A stretch of 64,000 bases of DNA from Arcticibacter sp. (GCA_021155045.1 JAJNQB010000019.1:62001-126000), one strand, 5' to 3'; counted from the first letter of the stretch, positions 26,807 through 35,268 are shown. Notes: generated from the letters alone by a model not told the origin. Numbers and translations: made by a program.

Positions 26807-27430
26807 ATGAAAACACTAACCAAAGAAATGCAAACAGCATTAACACCAGAAAAAGCAATTGAAATATTGAAAAAAGGCAATGATAGATTTGTAAATAATT
26901 TAAAAGCAAATCGAAATTTATTACAACAAGTGAATGAAACATCTGAAGGGCAGCATCCTTTTGCAGTTGTGTTGAGTTGTATTGATTCTCGCACCTCAGC
27001 CGAGTTGATATTTGACCAAGGATTAGGAGATATATTTAGTGTTAGAATTGCTGGTAATATTTCTAATGAAGACATTTTAGGAAGCATGGAATTTGCTTGT
27101 AAAGCGGCTGGTGCCAAAGCTATAGTAGTTTTAGGTCATACTAAATGTGGTGCTGTAAAAGGGGCATGCGATGACGTTAAATTAGGAAACCTAACCATTT
27201 TGTTGGATAAACTAAAACCAGCAGTTAATGCAGAAAAAACAACCACAACCGAAAGAAATTCTAAAAATTCTGTGTTTGTTGAAAATGTTGCCACTTTAAA
27301 TGTAAAATTAACAATGCAACAAATTCAAGAAAAAAGTGCTGTATTAAAAGAAATGATAGACAAAAAAGAAATTGCAATTGTGGGAGGAATGTATGATGTT
27401 GAAACAGGGAAAGTAGATTTTTATAATTAG
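26807..27430 (+). CDS. Beta-class carbonic anhydrase
   Basis: 207 aa. Interconverts CO2 and bicarbonate. Zinc ligands and the catalytic dyad are present: Cys58, Asp60 and Arg62 in LSCIDSRTSAE, and His111 and Cys114 in LGHTKCGAVKGA. Cytoplasmic, with no signal peptide. It is the middle gene of the SulP-CA-DUF2490 group, so it probably equilibrates bicarbonate taken up by the transporter. Confidence 0.93.
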   Translation: MKTLTKEMQTALTPEKAIEILKKGNDRFVNNLKANRNLLQQVNETSEGQHPFAVVLSCIDSRTSAELIFDQGLGDIFSVRIAGNISNEDILGSMEFACKAAGAKAIVVLGHTKCGAVKGACDDVKLGNLTILLDKLKPAVNAEKTTTTERNSKNSVFVENVATLNVKLTMQQIQEKSAVLKEMIDKKEIAIVGGMYDVETGKVDFYN

Positions 27431-27437
27431 AAAAAAT

Positions 27438-28148
27438 TTGAAAAAAACAGTTAGTATAGTTGGTTTGTTGATTGTCATTACCAACTCTCTTTATTCTCAA
27501 TCCAAGATAGAGGATTCAGGGAGTTGGTTAATGTTTTTTAATCAAACAAAAATTCATCAGAAGCTAAGTTTTCATTCTGAAATTCAATATCGCAGTTTTG
27601 AAATTAATCCAAACGTAGAACAACTTTTAATCAGAGGAGGGCTTAATTTTCATATAAATAATACAACTTCTGCAAGCATTGGATATGCAAATGTGAGTAA
27701 TTATTCTTTTGATAAAGAAATTCAATCAGGAATTCAATCCTCAGAAAATCGTATGTGGCAGCAATTTATTATGAAAAGTTCATTAAGTAGATTTTATTTT
27801 GAACATCGTTATCGATTGGAACAACGTTGGATTGAATCAAAAACTCAAAATCGTTACCTAGACAGAGTAAGGTATTTATTAAGAATAAGCATTCCTATTA
27901 ATAACAAAGAAATTAAGAAAAACACTTTGTTTTTTACTTTTTACGATGAAGTTTTTTTACATATTAACTCAACTCCTTTTGATAGGAATCGATTATATGG
28001 CGCAATCGGCTTTCAGTTAATACCCAACGCAAATATTCAATTAGGCTATATGGCACAAACAGTTGGTAAAGCAACGAAAAATTATTTCCAATTTGGCATT
28101 TTTTATAACCTTGATTTTAGTAAACAAGATCTTTCAACCTCTAAATAA
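27438..28148 (+). CDS. DUF2490 outer-membrane-type protein
   Basis: 236 aa with a TTG start 7 nt after the carbonic anhydrase stop and a signal peptide (KKTVSIVGLLIVITNSLYSQ). The rest has the DUF2490 pattern: DSGSWLMFFNQTKIHQKLSF near the start, then RMWQQFIMKSSLSRFYFEHR, and repeated amphipathic strands consistent with a barrel. The function of DUF2490 is unknown. Its position suggests an outer-membrane component of the same TetR-controlled anion/CO2 module, though simple read-through is possible. Confidence 0.85.
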   Translation: MKKTVSIVGLLIVITNSLYSQSKIEDSGSWLMFFNQTKIHQKLSFHSEIQYRSFEINPNVEQLLIRGGLNFHINNTTSASIGYANVSNYSFDKEIQSGIQSSENRMWQQFIMKSSLSRFYFEHRYRLEQRWIESKTQNRYLDRVRYLLRISIPINNKEIKKNTLFFTFYDEVFLHINSTPFDRNRLYGAIGFQLIPNANIQLGYMAQTVGKATKNYFQFGIFYNLDFSKQDLSTSK

Positions 28149-28241
28149 TTATTTTAAACAAAATTATTTTCAATTATTTTTCTCTGTGAAAATCAATTGT
28201 AAATTGTAATATTGTAAACCGAAAAAATTTACACTTCAAAA

Positions 28242-29405
28242 ATGAGCAATATTGCCGAAAAAACATTTTCTAGCTTAAAACTTGGTATTCTTGGTGGAGG
28301 ACAATTAGGAAAAATGTTAATTTCTAAAACCAATCAGTGGGGAATAACAACATTTGTTTTAGACCCTGATAGCAATTGTTCTGCCGCATCTCAATGTAAT
28401 ACATTTATAAAAGGAGATTTCAAAAATTACGATGATGTTTATTCATTTGGAAAATTAGTGGATGTAATTACAGTTGAAATTGAAAATGTAAATGCCGAAG
28501 CATTAATTCAACTAAAAAAGGAAGGTAAAACAGTTTTTCCAGAACCTGATGTTTTACAAACTATCCAAGATAAAGGCTTGCAAAAAGAATTTTATAAAAA
28601 GCACAATTTACCATCTTCCGATTTTTTATTGTTTGAAAATGTTTCAGAAATAAAAGAAGCAATCAACACTCAAAAAATAAAATTTCCATTTGTCCAAAAA
28701 CTTCGTAAATCAGGTTACGATGGCAAAGGCGTTGTTGTTATAAAAAATGAAAGCAAGCTCAATGATTTACTCGAAGGAACAAGCATTATAGAAAGCCTTG
28801 TAGAAATAAAAAAAGAAATTTCAGTTATTGTAGCTCGAAATGCAAAAGGAGAAATTGAAGCCTACCCTTCTGTTGAAATGCTTTTTAATCCAACAGCTAA
28901 TTTGGTTGAATATTTAATTAGTCCTTCCGAGATAAGTCCTCAAATTGAAAAAACAGCAGCAAATTTAGCCATTAAAACAATTGAAGGATTTGGTTTAACA
29001 GGAATTTTAGCTGTGGAAATGTTTTTGGATAACAATGATAAATTATTTATTAATGAAGTAGCTCCTCGTCCGCATAACAGCGGACATCAAACAATAGAAA
29101 ATTGTTTTACATCGCAATACGAGCAACATTTGCGAGCGATACTTGGATTACCATTAGGCAGTACAAATATTATTATGCCAGCAATTATGTTAAATTTGCT
29201 TGGCGAATCAGGTTATACTGGGCTTGCTCAATACAAAGGATTGATGGATTGTTTGAAAATAGAAGGAGTAAATATTCATTTGTATGGCAAAAAAGAAACA
29301 CGCCCGTTTCGCAAAATGGGGCATGTTACAATTATTGATAAAGACTTATCCAGCGCTAAAAAGAAAGCAGAATTCGTTCAAAAAACATTAAAAATAATAG
29401 CATGA
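28242..29405 (+). CDS. purK: 5-(carboxyamino)imidazole ribonucleotide synthase
   Basis: 387 aa. ATP-grasp enzyme that makes N5-CAIR from AIR, bicarbonate and ATP in purine synthesis. N-terminal GILGGGQLGKM (about 15-25), the ATP-grasp loop RKSGYDGKGVVV, and the family segment NEVAPRPHNSGHQTIE near 266-281 are all present. It is followed by purE, the next enzyme of the pathway. Confidence 0.96.
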   Translation: MSNIAEKTFSSLKLGILGGGQLGKMLISKTNQWGITTFVLDPDSNCSAASQCNTFIKGDFKNYDDVYSFGKLVDVITVEIENVNAEALIQLKKEGKTVFPEPDVLQTIQDKGLQKEFYKKHNLPSSDFLLFENVSEIKEAINTQKIKFPFVQKLRKSGYDGKGVVVIKNESKLNDLLEGTSIIESLVEIKKEISVIVARNAKGEIEAYPSVEMLFNPTANLVEYLISPSEISPQIEKTAANLAIKTIEGFGLTGILAVEMFLDNNDKLFINEVAPRPHNSGHQTIENCFTSQYEQHLRAILGLPLGSTNIIMPAIMLNLLGESGYTGLAQYKGLMDCLKIEGVNIHLYGKKETRPFRKMGHVTIIDKDLSSAKKKAEFVQKTLKIIA

Positions 29406-29442
29406 AATAGCCATGCACCAAACGGATGAAAATAACATGGCG

Positions 29443-29457
29443 TCCGCCTCAGGCGGA
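29443..29457. repeat. Short GC-rich hairpin between purK and purE
   Basis: TCCGCC and GGCGGA around TCA, far richer in GC than its surroundings. It is nested between CCATG (29411-29415) and CATGG (29436-29440). It looks like a dispersed palindromic unit. The ATG overlapping its right end (29457) is in frame with purE but is probably not the real start. Confidence 0.6.
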
Positions 29458-29483
29458 TGACAACTAAAAACAAACTATCTCAT

Positions 29484-30008
29484 ATGAAAAAATCTCCACT
29501 AGTAAGCATCATTATGGGTTCCGATTCGGATTTGCCTATTATGAAACAAGCAACTGAAATTTTAGAATCGTTTGGTGTTGAATGTGAAACAACAATTGTT
29601 TCGGCACACAGAACACCAAGTAGAATGGTTCAATTTGCTGAAAAAGCATATCAAAGAGGAATACGAGTTATAATAGCAGGTGCTGGTGGCGCAGCACATT
29701 TACCAGGAATGGTAGCTTCTATTACTACATTGCCTGTGATTGGAGTGCCAATAAAATCTTCTAATTCTATTGATGGCTGGGATTCTGTACTTTCAATTTT
29801 ACAAATGCCAGGAGGAGTACCTGTAGCAACAGTAGCTTTAAATGGAGCAAAAAATGCGGGAATTTTAGCTGCACAAATTCTTGCTACTTCTGATGCTTCT
29901 CTAACTAAAAAAATTGCTGCGTATAAAAAATCACTTGAAAAAGAAGTAGAACAAAAAGTAACACAGCTTGATAAGCTGGGATATAAAAAATATTTATCGA
30001 GAAAATAA
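29484..30008 (+). CDS. purE: N5-CAIR mutase, class I PurE
   Basis: 174 aa from the ATG at 29484. Converts N5-CAIR to CAIR. Signatures are IIMGSDSDLPIM at the N-terminus, SAHRTP (about 45-50) and AGAGGAAHLPGM (about 72-83). The in-frame ATG at 29457 would add nine residues encoded by a GC-rich repeat and is disfavoured. The gene ends in a strong bidirectional hairpin terminator shared with the convergent tRNA gene. Confidence 0.95.
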   Translation: MKKSPLVSIIMGSDSDLPIMKQATEILESFGVECETTIVSAHRTPSRMVQFAEKAYQRGIRVIIAGAGGAAHLPGMVASITTLPVIGVPIKSSNSIDGWDSVLSILQMPGGVPVATVALNGAKNAGILAAQILATSDASLTKKIAAYKKSLEKEVEQKVTQLDKLGYKKYLSRK

Positions 30009-30025
30009 AATTTATTATTATAAAT

Positions 30026-30057
30026 AAAAAAGCCCCACATATCTGTGAGGCTTTTTT
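30026..30057. terminator. Bidirectional terminator between purE and tRNA-CAU
   Basis: A 14-bp stem with one mismatch (30026-30039 with 30044-30057), an A-run on one side and a T-run on the other, and a 4-nt loop. It ends 18 nt past purE in one direction. In the other direction it begins one base after the tRNA discriminator. Confidence 0.85.
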
Positions 30058-30058
30058 G

Positions 30059-30132
30059 TGGGCCCACTTGGGATCGAACCAAGCACCCACAGATTATGAG
30101 TCTGTTGCTCTAACCGAATGAGCTATAGGCCC
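30059..30132 (-). tRNA. tRNA with CAU anticodon (elongator Met, or Ile2)
   Basis: 74 nt. Acceptor arms GGGCCTA and TGGGCCC pair with one G-U. The D-arm, the anticodon stem CAGA/TCTG with loop CTCATAA, and the T-arm with GGTTCGATCC are all formed. The discriminator is A, and CCA is not encoded. A CAU anticodon with discriminator A fits elongator Met or the TilS-modified Ile2; it is not the initiator-type sequence. Its promoter (30163-30193) is one of the best in the window. Confidence 0.93.
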
Positions 30133-30162
30133 AATTACTTATAAAAAGTAATTTTAGGACTG

Positions 30163-30193
30163 CAAAGCTATATATTTGTAGCAAATTAACAAA
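30163..30193 (-). promoter_or_regulatory. Promoter of the tRNA gene
   Basis: On the minus strand TTTG (plus 30190-30193) is followed by exactly 19 nt and TAGCTTTG (30163-30170). This is the full Bacteroidota -33/-7 consensus. The tRNA 5' end is 30 nt downstream. Confidence 0.75.
30171..30178 (+). promoter_or_regulatory. -7 promoter element of the HAD gene
   Basis: TATATTTG directly abuts the minus-strand -7 element of the tRNA promoter (30163-30170). The two octamers form one 16-bp divergent block. The HAD ATG is 34 nt downstream. Confidence 0.55.
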
Positions 30194-30212
30194 TCAATAT
30201 AGGATATTTTTT

Positions 30213-30839
30213 ATGCAGTTGGACTTAAATGCTTACAAAAACATCATATTTGACCTAGGTGATGTTGTTTTAAATATCGATTATAACAAAGCTGTTGAAG
30301 AATTCAAGAAATTAGGTTTGGATAATTTTGCCGAACACTTTTCACAAGCCAAACAAAAACAGTTGTTTGATTTATACGAAAAAGGGCAAATTTCTTCGGG
30401 TGAATTTAGAGATACGATTAAAAAAGAATTTAAAAACACAATTATCAACCAACAAATTGACGATGCTTGGAATTCTCTTTTACTAGATTTACCCAAAGAA
30501 AGATTGTTGTTATTAAAAAAAATAAAAAATACCCATCGAACTTTTTTGTTGAGCAATACAAATGAAATTCATATCATTCAGTTTAATCAGTATTTGAAAC
30601 AAACTCATGCAATAAGTGATTTGTCTGATTATTTCGAAAAAATGTATTTATCCTACGAAGTAGGAATGCGAAAGCCCGATGCTGAAATTTTTGAACTAGT
30701 GTTAAACCAAAATAAGTTAATTGCATCAGAAACACTATTTATTGATGATAGCAAACAACATATTGATTCGGCACAAGGGCTTGGAATTAATACCTATTGG
30801 CTACAAAAACCAGAAACGATTATGGATATTTTTGAATAA
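30213..30839 (+). CDS. HAD-superfamily phosphatase (HAD-IA)
   Basis: 208 aa. Motif I FDLGDVVLNID with nucleophile Asp14 (Gly16-Asp17 following, as in the IA3/YihX group), motif II Ser in LLSNTNEIH, motif III lysine in GMRKPD and motif IV FIDDS are all present. Likely dephosphorylates a small sugar phosphate or nucleotide, as YihX acts on glucose-1-phosphate; the substrate here is unknown. Transcribed divergently from the tRNA. Confidence 0.9.
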   Translation: MQLDLNAYKNIIFDLGDVVLNIDYNKAVEEFKKLGLDNFAEHFSQAKQKQLFDLYEKGQISSGEFRDTIKKEFKNTIINQQIDDAWNSLLLDLPKERLLLLKKIKNTHRTFLLSNTNEIHIIQFNQYLKQTHAISDLSDYFEKMYLSYEVGMRKPDAEIFELVLNQNKLIASETLFIDDSKQHIDSAQGLGINTYWLQKPETIMDIFE

Positions 30840-30875
30840 TATTTGTAATCTAAATTTTGTTAATTTTAAGCCTTC

Positions 30876-31556
30876 ATGCAAAACAAACAAAACATATTTT
30901 TCCTTTTCTTTTTTTTAGCTTCTTTTTTTGTGGTTGCACAAACTACGGCTCTAGAAGAAGAACCCCCTAAAAAAATAAAAGAACGAAAAGATAGAATCAT
31001 TGCCGATTTTAATTATGATGGCTGGCTGAATATGCCAAAAGATATAAAACAAAAACCTTATTCATTAGGAGGAAATGCTTATTTGATGTGGGATTACCCT
31101 GTAGGATATGGACCGTTTAGTCTTGGTTTTGGAATAGGTTTGAGCACGCACAATGTTCATCATAATGGAATAATTACGTATTCAATTGATGGAAAATATA
31201 CTAGTATTGAACCAAGAACAAGCGGATACAAAAGAAACAAACTTTCTTGTAATTATGTGGAAGTGCCATTAGTATTAAGAATTAGAACAGGTAACGGGCA
31301 TAAATTTAAAATGGCTGTTGGAGGCAAAATTGGCTATTTGTATAGCGCACATTCAAAAATTATTGATGATGATGGTAAACGAAAAATTTATTGGATTAAA
31401 AATTTAAACCCAATACGTTATGGCGTTACATTCAGAATAGGATATGATAAAATAACCTTACAAGGGTTTTATGCTTTATCAGAACTGTTTGAAAAAAACA
31501 AAGGTGAACCTAAAATGATTCCTTTTTCTTTCGGAGTTGGAATCTTGTTGTATTAA
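30876..31556 (+). CDS. Outer-membrane beta-barrel protein
   Basis: 226 aa. Signal peptide (NIFFLFFFLASFFVVAQ, residues 5-21). The mature part has alternating strands of a small porin-like barrel, for example YGPFSLGFGIGLSTHNV and HKFKMAVGGKIGYLYSAH, and ends in PFSFGVGILLY with a hydrophobic C-terminal residue typical of outer-membrane barrels. The function is unknown. It is followed 13 nt later by asd. Confidence 0.8.
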   Translation: MQNKQNIFFLFFFLASFFVVAQTTALEEEPPKKIKERKDRIIADFNYDGWLNMPKDIKQKPYSLGGNAYLMWDYPVGYGPFSLGFGIGLSTHNVHHNGIITYSIDGKYTSIEPRTSGYKRNKLSCNYVEVPLVLRIRTGNGHKFKMAVGGKIGYLYSAHSKIIDDDGKRKIYWIKNLNPIRYGVTFRIGYDKITLQGFYALSELFEKNKGEPKMIPFSFGVGILLY

Positions 31557-31569
31557 ATAAAAATTAATT

Positions 31570-32559
31570 ATGAAAATAGCAGTAGTTGGTGCCACAGGAT
31601 TGGTTGGCACAAAAATGATTCAAGTATTAGAAGAACGTAATTTCCCTGTAACAGAACTTATCCCTGTTGCCTCCGAAAAATCTGTTGGAAAAGAAATAAC
31701 ATACAAAGGAAAAAAATATAGAGTTGTTAATATGCAAACAGCTATTGACATGAAACCAAATATTGCCTTGTTTTCAGCTGGAGGAAGCACATCGTTGGAG
31801 TGGGCTCCTAAATTTGCTGCCGCTGGAATTACAGTAATTGATAATTCATCTGCTTGGAGAATGGATGAAACTAAAAAATTAGTAGTACCAGAAATTAATG
31901 CAAAAGAAATTAATGCTTCTGATAAAATTATTGCCAATCCAAATTGTTCAACTATACAAATGGTTGTAGCATTAAACCCATTACACTTAAAATATAAGAT
32001 TAAAAGAATTGTTGTTTCTACGTATCAGTCGGTAACCGGAACGGGTGTGAAAGCCGTTGATCAATTGATGAATGAACGCAAAGGTATAAAAGGCGAAATG
32101 GCTTACGCATATCCTATTGACTTAAATGTAATACCACACATTGATGTGTTTACCGATAATGGTTATACCAAAGAAGAAATGAAAATGGTAAACGAAACAA
32201 AAAAAATTATGGGGGATAATTCTATACAGGTTACAGCCACTACTGTGCGTATCCCTGTAATGGGTGGACATAGTGAAAGTGTAAATATAGAATTTGAAAA
32301 TGAATTTGACTTGAACGACATCCGAACAATTATGCAAAATACCGAAGGCGTAATTTTAGTGGATGATGTAAAAAATCTAAAATATCCAATGCCAATGGAT
32401 GCACATGATAAAGATGAAGTTTTAGTTGGTCGTTTGCGAAGAGATGAAACTCAGCCTAAAACACTTAATATGTGGATTGTTGCTGATAACCTTAGAAAAG
32501 GCGCTGCAACCAATGCGATACAAATTGCTGAATATTTAGGGAAAAATAAATTGGTGTAA
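31570..32559 (+). CDS. asd: Aspartate-semialdehyde dehydrogenase
   Basis: 329 aa. Reduces aspartyl phosphate to the semialdehyde in lysine, threonine and methionine synthesis. NADP-binding GATGLVG (residues 7-13), the catalytic Cys126 in ANPNCSTIQ and the acid-base His234 in GGHSESVNIE are in place. Full length. Confidence 0.96.
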   Translation: MKIAVVGATGLVGTKMIQVLEERNFPVTELIPVASEKSVGKEITYKGKKYRVVNMQTAIDMKPNIALFSAGGSTSLEWAPKFAAAGITVIDNSSAWRMDETKKLVVPEINAKEINASDKIIANPNCSTIQMVVALNPLHLKYKIKRIVVSTYQSVTGTGVKAVDQLMNERKGIKGEMAYAYPIDLNVIPHIDVFTDNGYTKEEMKMVNETKKIMGDNSIQVTATTVRIPVMGGHSESVNIEFENEFDLNDIRTIMQNTEGVILVDDVKNLKYPMPMDAHDKDEVLVGRLRRDETQPKTLNMWIVADNLRKGAATNAIQIAEYLGKNKLV

Positions 32560-32604
32560 TTTGTTTTTTAGAAAGAAACCACATTGGTTTTATGCTCTAT
32601 TTTG

Positions 32605-33711
32605 TCATTGAATTTTGTATTTCAACCCGACAATAGCTACATATTTGCGGGTCAAACCATCAGGTCTGGCGGTTCTGGTAACAATTGGTGCGGCAAGCAC
32701 AAAAACAAAGTCTAACTTTTTTGAAATAGGCACCAAACCCGAAATGTTTATGTTTAAAGTTAATCCTTGTGAGCCAGCAATTTTTTTGCGTTCTCCTAAC
32801 GAATTAATATAAGTATCATCAGCCAGATGATAAATAAATAACAAACCTGCTCCAGCATTAATTTTTTTACTTATAAAATTTCTATTTATTCTAAATACTC
32901 CATCATCAGCACGTTTTAAATTATTGGACTCAAAATAACTATTATAATTGGAGCTGTCGCTAATTCCAGAACGATGCAAATAGCCGTTTTTATTGGCATT
33001 AAATGCGTGTTGATACCCAATAGTAAAATCCCATTTTTTATAAGCATACTTTGCTCCAAGCAAAATATCAGTAGTACCCAAGCTTGTTTGATAAACCATT
33101 GGTAGTGGTAATGTGTCTTTTAATATATTAGCATTGTTTACAGGAAATTTAATTCCTCCAGTTAAACTTAAGCTACTGGTTCGGTTTGCAAAGGCAACTC
33201 CTGTGATGCTTGCTGTAATATCGCCTATTCCGCTAACTGAACCTAAGTTTCCATTAATGATAGAATAAGGAACTTTTACTTGTGCATACATTCCTTTTTT
33301 GTTTAAACGAATGTTAGCATCAAATTGAGTAATAATAATAGAAGTGCTTCTATCTCCAAGTGCATAAGAACCATTTAGCTGAAAAAAGTATTTTGGATAT
33401 TGGAAGGTGTAACGTAGCGTTTCTTTCTTGTTAGTTGGTAGGGAATCGATTGTAGTGGTAGTTGCAAATGTTTGTTCCGTAGAGTCGTTTTTATTGTTTT
33501 TATCAACAATGGGATTTAAGTTTAATTCAGGATCTTGTGTTGCAACGGGTAATAGTTTGGTTTCGCTTACAGGTAAAACCTCATACTTAAACTGAACAGT
33601 TCCCAACGAACCAACAGTACACACACCCGCATCGCTACATCCTTGAGAATAGGACTGTAATGTTGGTGTAAATAAAAAGATAAATAAAACTATCCTAAGT
33701 GAATATTTCAT
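32605..33711 (-). CDS. Secreted protein, probable outer-membrane barrel, unknown function
   Basis: 368 aa. Signal peptide to about residue 22 (SLRIVLFIFLFTPTLQSYSQ), then GCSDAGVCTVGSLG with two cysteines and a linker rich in T and N. From about 105 the sequence is strand after strand (FQLNGSYALGDRSTSIII, SLTGGIKFPVNN, DILLGAKYAYKKWDFTIGYQ). It ends AIVGLKYKIQ. It resembles barrel proteins annotated as transporters or hypotheticals in Bacteroidota. It converges on asd and is divergent from nuoA. Confidence 0.78.
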   Translation of the reverse strand: MKYSLRIVLFIFLFTPTLQSYSQGCSDAGVCTVGSLGTVQFKYEVLPVSETKLLPVATQDPELNLNPIVDKNNKNDSTEQTFATTTTIDSLPTNKKETLRYTFQYPKYFFQLNGSYALGDRSTSIIITQFDANIRLNKKGMYAQVKVPYSIINGNLGSVSGIGDITASITGVAFANRTSSLSLTGGIKFPVNNANILKDTLPLPMVYQTSLGTTDILLGAKYAYKKWDFTIGYQHAFNANKNGYLHRSGISDSSNYNSYFESNNLKRADDGVFRINRNFISKKINAGAGLLFIYHLADDTYINSLGERKKIAGSQGLTLNINISGLVPISKKLDFVFVLAAPIVTRTARPDGLTRKYVAIVGLKYKIQ

Positions 33712-33830
33712 TTGTAGAAATAGCGAATAATTTTTTAAAGATAATTAAATATTCAAATTAAAATTTATCGTTTGTTATTTAGCATCTGTCTAAAAAAAGA
33801 TTCAAACGCCAGATAGTGTATATAAAACAT

Positions 33831-33838
33831 TAAATTTG
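33831..33838 (+). promoter_or_regulatory. -7 promoter element of the nuo operon
   Basis: TAAATTTG, an exact TAnnTTTG match, 70 nt before nuoA. No clean -33 TTTG is at 17-23 nt spacing. Confidence 0.5.
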
Positions 33839-33908
33839 TGCTAAAATTTTGGGTTAATTAAAAAGAATTACCTAAAATTGAGGTCGAAAAACAAAACAGA
33901 TTTTTTTT

Positions 33909-34280
33909 ATGCCCACAGAAAGCTCTCCAATCGATTTTTTACCCATTGCATTGATGTTTGCGGTTGCTCTTGGATTTGTTGTTACCACTATGTTTGTAAC
34001 ACACATTCTTGGACCAAAACGCAAATCAAAAATTAAGAACGATACTTTTGAGTGTGGAATAGAGGTGCAGGGAAATGCGCGTATTCCTTTTTCTATTAAA
34101 TATTTTTTAGTTGCTATCCTTTTTGTTTTATTTGATGTGGAGGTAATATTTATGTACCCTTGGGCTGTTAATTTTAAACAATTAGGCTTGCTTGGCTTTA
34201 TTGAAATGCTAACATTTGTTGGTTTTTTATTGGTTGGTTTTTATTACATTATTAAAAAGGGAGCTTTAAAATGGGAGTAA
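33909..34280 (+). CDS. nuoA: NADH-quinone oxidoreductase subunit A
   Basis: 123 aa, three membrane helices (about 12-35, 68-90, 95-117). The loop cysteine segment NDTFECGIEVQGNARIPFSI and the acidic helix VLFDVEVIFMYPWAV are diagnostic of the NuoA/ND3 subunit at the quinone cavity. It is the first gene of the nuo operon. Its last 10 nt overlap the start of a non-nuo gene. Confidence 0.96.
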   Translation: MPTESSPIDFLPIALMFAVALGFVVTTMFVTHILGPKRKSKIKNDTFECGIEVQGNARIPFSIKYFLVAILFVLFDVEVIFMYPWAVNFKQLGLLGFIEMLTFVGFLLVGFYYIIKKGALKWE

Positions 34281-34684
34281 ATAAAAAAACAAAAACAGCA
34301 TTAAAAATAAGTGCTGTATTTTTTTTATTTGTTTCGTTTGCTTTTACTCAAAAAAATCCACCTTTTACATTTTGTGGTAAACAAGGAGATTGTTCTTTTA
34401 CTTATGATGAGTTTCTGAAATGCGAAAAAAAATTAATCACTACGGATAGCAAAACATTTGTTAATTCATTTATGGTTACAGTTCAGAAAAAAGAAAAAAA
34501 AGAAACATATTCAATACAATACAAATCAAAAGGGAATACGTTTAGCAAAGATGTTATAGAATCAATGGAAAAATTATATAAATCTAAAAAGCTAGGAAAC
34601 ACAGTATTAATAGAAGATGTTGAAATAATTCAAAGTGGACAAGCTGCAAAAAAAGATGCTGGAATAACAATTACTTTAAACTAA
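34271..34684 (+). CDS. Small secreted or membrane-anchored protein inserted in the nuo operon
   Basis: 137 aa, starting inside the last codons of nuoA (10-nt overlap). The hydrophobic segment at about residues 10-27 is followed by FTQ, a likely signal peptide. The mature part has two cysteines (CGKQGDCSFTYDEFLKC region) and a beta-rich domain with FVNSFMVTVQKKEKKE and VLIEDVEIIQSG. This pattern distantly recalls the C-terminal repeats of the gliding/T9SS protein GldM, but I am not sure. It is not a complex I subunit that I know. Confidence 0.7.
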   Translation: MGVNKKTKTALKISAVFFLFVSFAFTQKNPPFTFCGKQGDCSFTYDEFLKCEKKLITTDSKTFVNSFMVTVQKKEKKETYSIQYKSKGNTFSKDVIESMEKLYKSKKLGNTVLIEDVEIIQSGQAAKKDAGITITLN

Positions 34685-34710
34685 TTAGTTGATAGTTTTA
34701 AAAAAATAAA

Positions 34711-35268
34711 ATGAGTACAATACAAAAATCAAAAGTAGAAATAGTAAAGGCTCCAGATGGAATTGAAGGACCAGGGTTTTTTGCTACACAAATAGATAAG
34801 GTAGTTGGAATGGCTCGTGCAAACTCACTTTGGCCATTGCCATTTGCTACGTCTTGTTGTGGAATTGAATTTATGGCAACAATGGCTTCTACATACGATT
34901 TAGGTCGATTTGGAGCAGAAAGATTAAGTTTCTCTCCTCGCCAAGCAGACCTACTAATGGTAATGGGAACTATTTCAAAAAAAATGGCACCTGTTCTTCG
35001 CCAAGTTTATGAGCAAATGGCTGAGCCTAAATGGGTTTTATCCATGGGTGCTTGTGCATCAAGCGGAGGAGTATTTGATACATATAGTGTTTTACAAGGG
35101 ATAGACAAAATTATTCCAGTTGATGTTTACATTCCAGGATGCCCTCCTCGACCAGAGCAAGTGTTGGATGGAATTTTACATATTCAAGAATTAGCAAAAT
35201 CAGAATCGATAAGAAGAAGAGATACGGAAGAATATAAAAACATGTTGGCAAAATATAATATTGAATAA
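34711..35268 (+). CDS. nuoB: NADH-quinone oxidoreductase subunit B
   Basis: 185 aa. Carries cluster N2, the last iron-sulfur cluster before quinone. The four cysteines are in TSCCGIEFMA (two), GACASSGG and PGCPPRPEQ. Peripheral arm, cytoplasmic side of the membrane. The length is normal. Confidence 0.97.
   Translation: MSTIQKSKVEIVKAPDGIEGPGFFATQIDKVVGMARANSLWPLPFATSCCGIEFMATMASTYDLGRFGAERLSFSPRQADLLMVMGTISKKMAPVLRQVYEQMAEPKWVLSMGACASSGGVFDTYSVLQGIDKIIPVDVYIPGCPPRPEQVLDGILHIQELAKSESIRRRDTEEYKNMLAKYNIE

Noticed and set aside
32576..32590. Hairpin after asd as a terminator
   Set aside because: Only a 6-bp AT-rich stem with 3-nt loop and no T-run; too weak to call.
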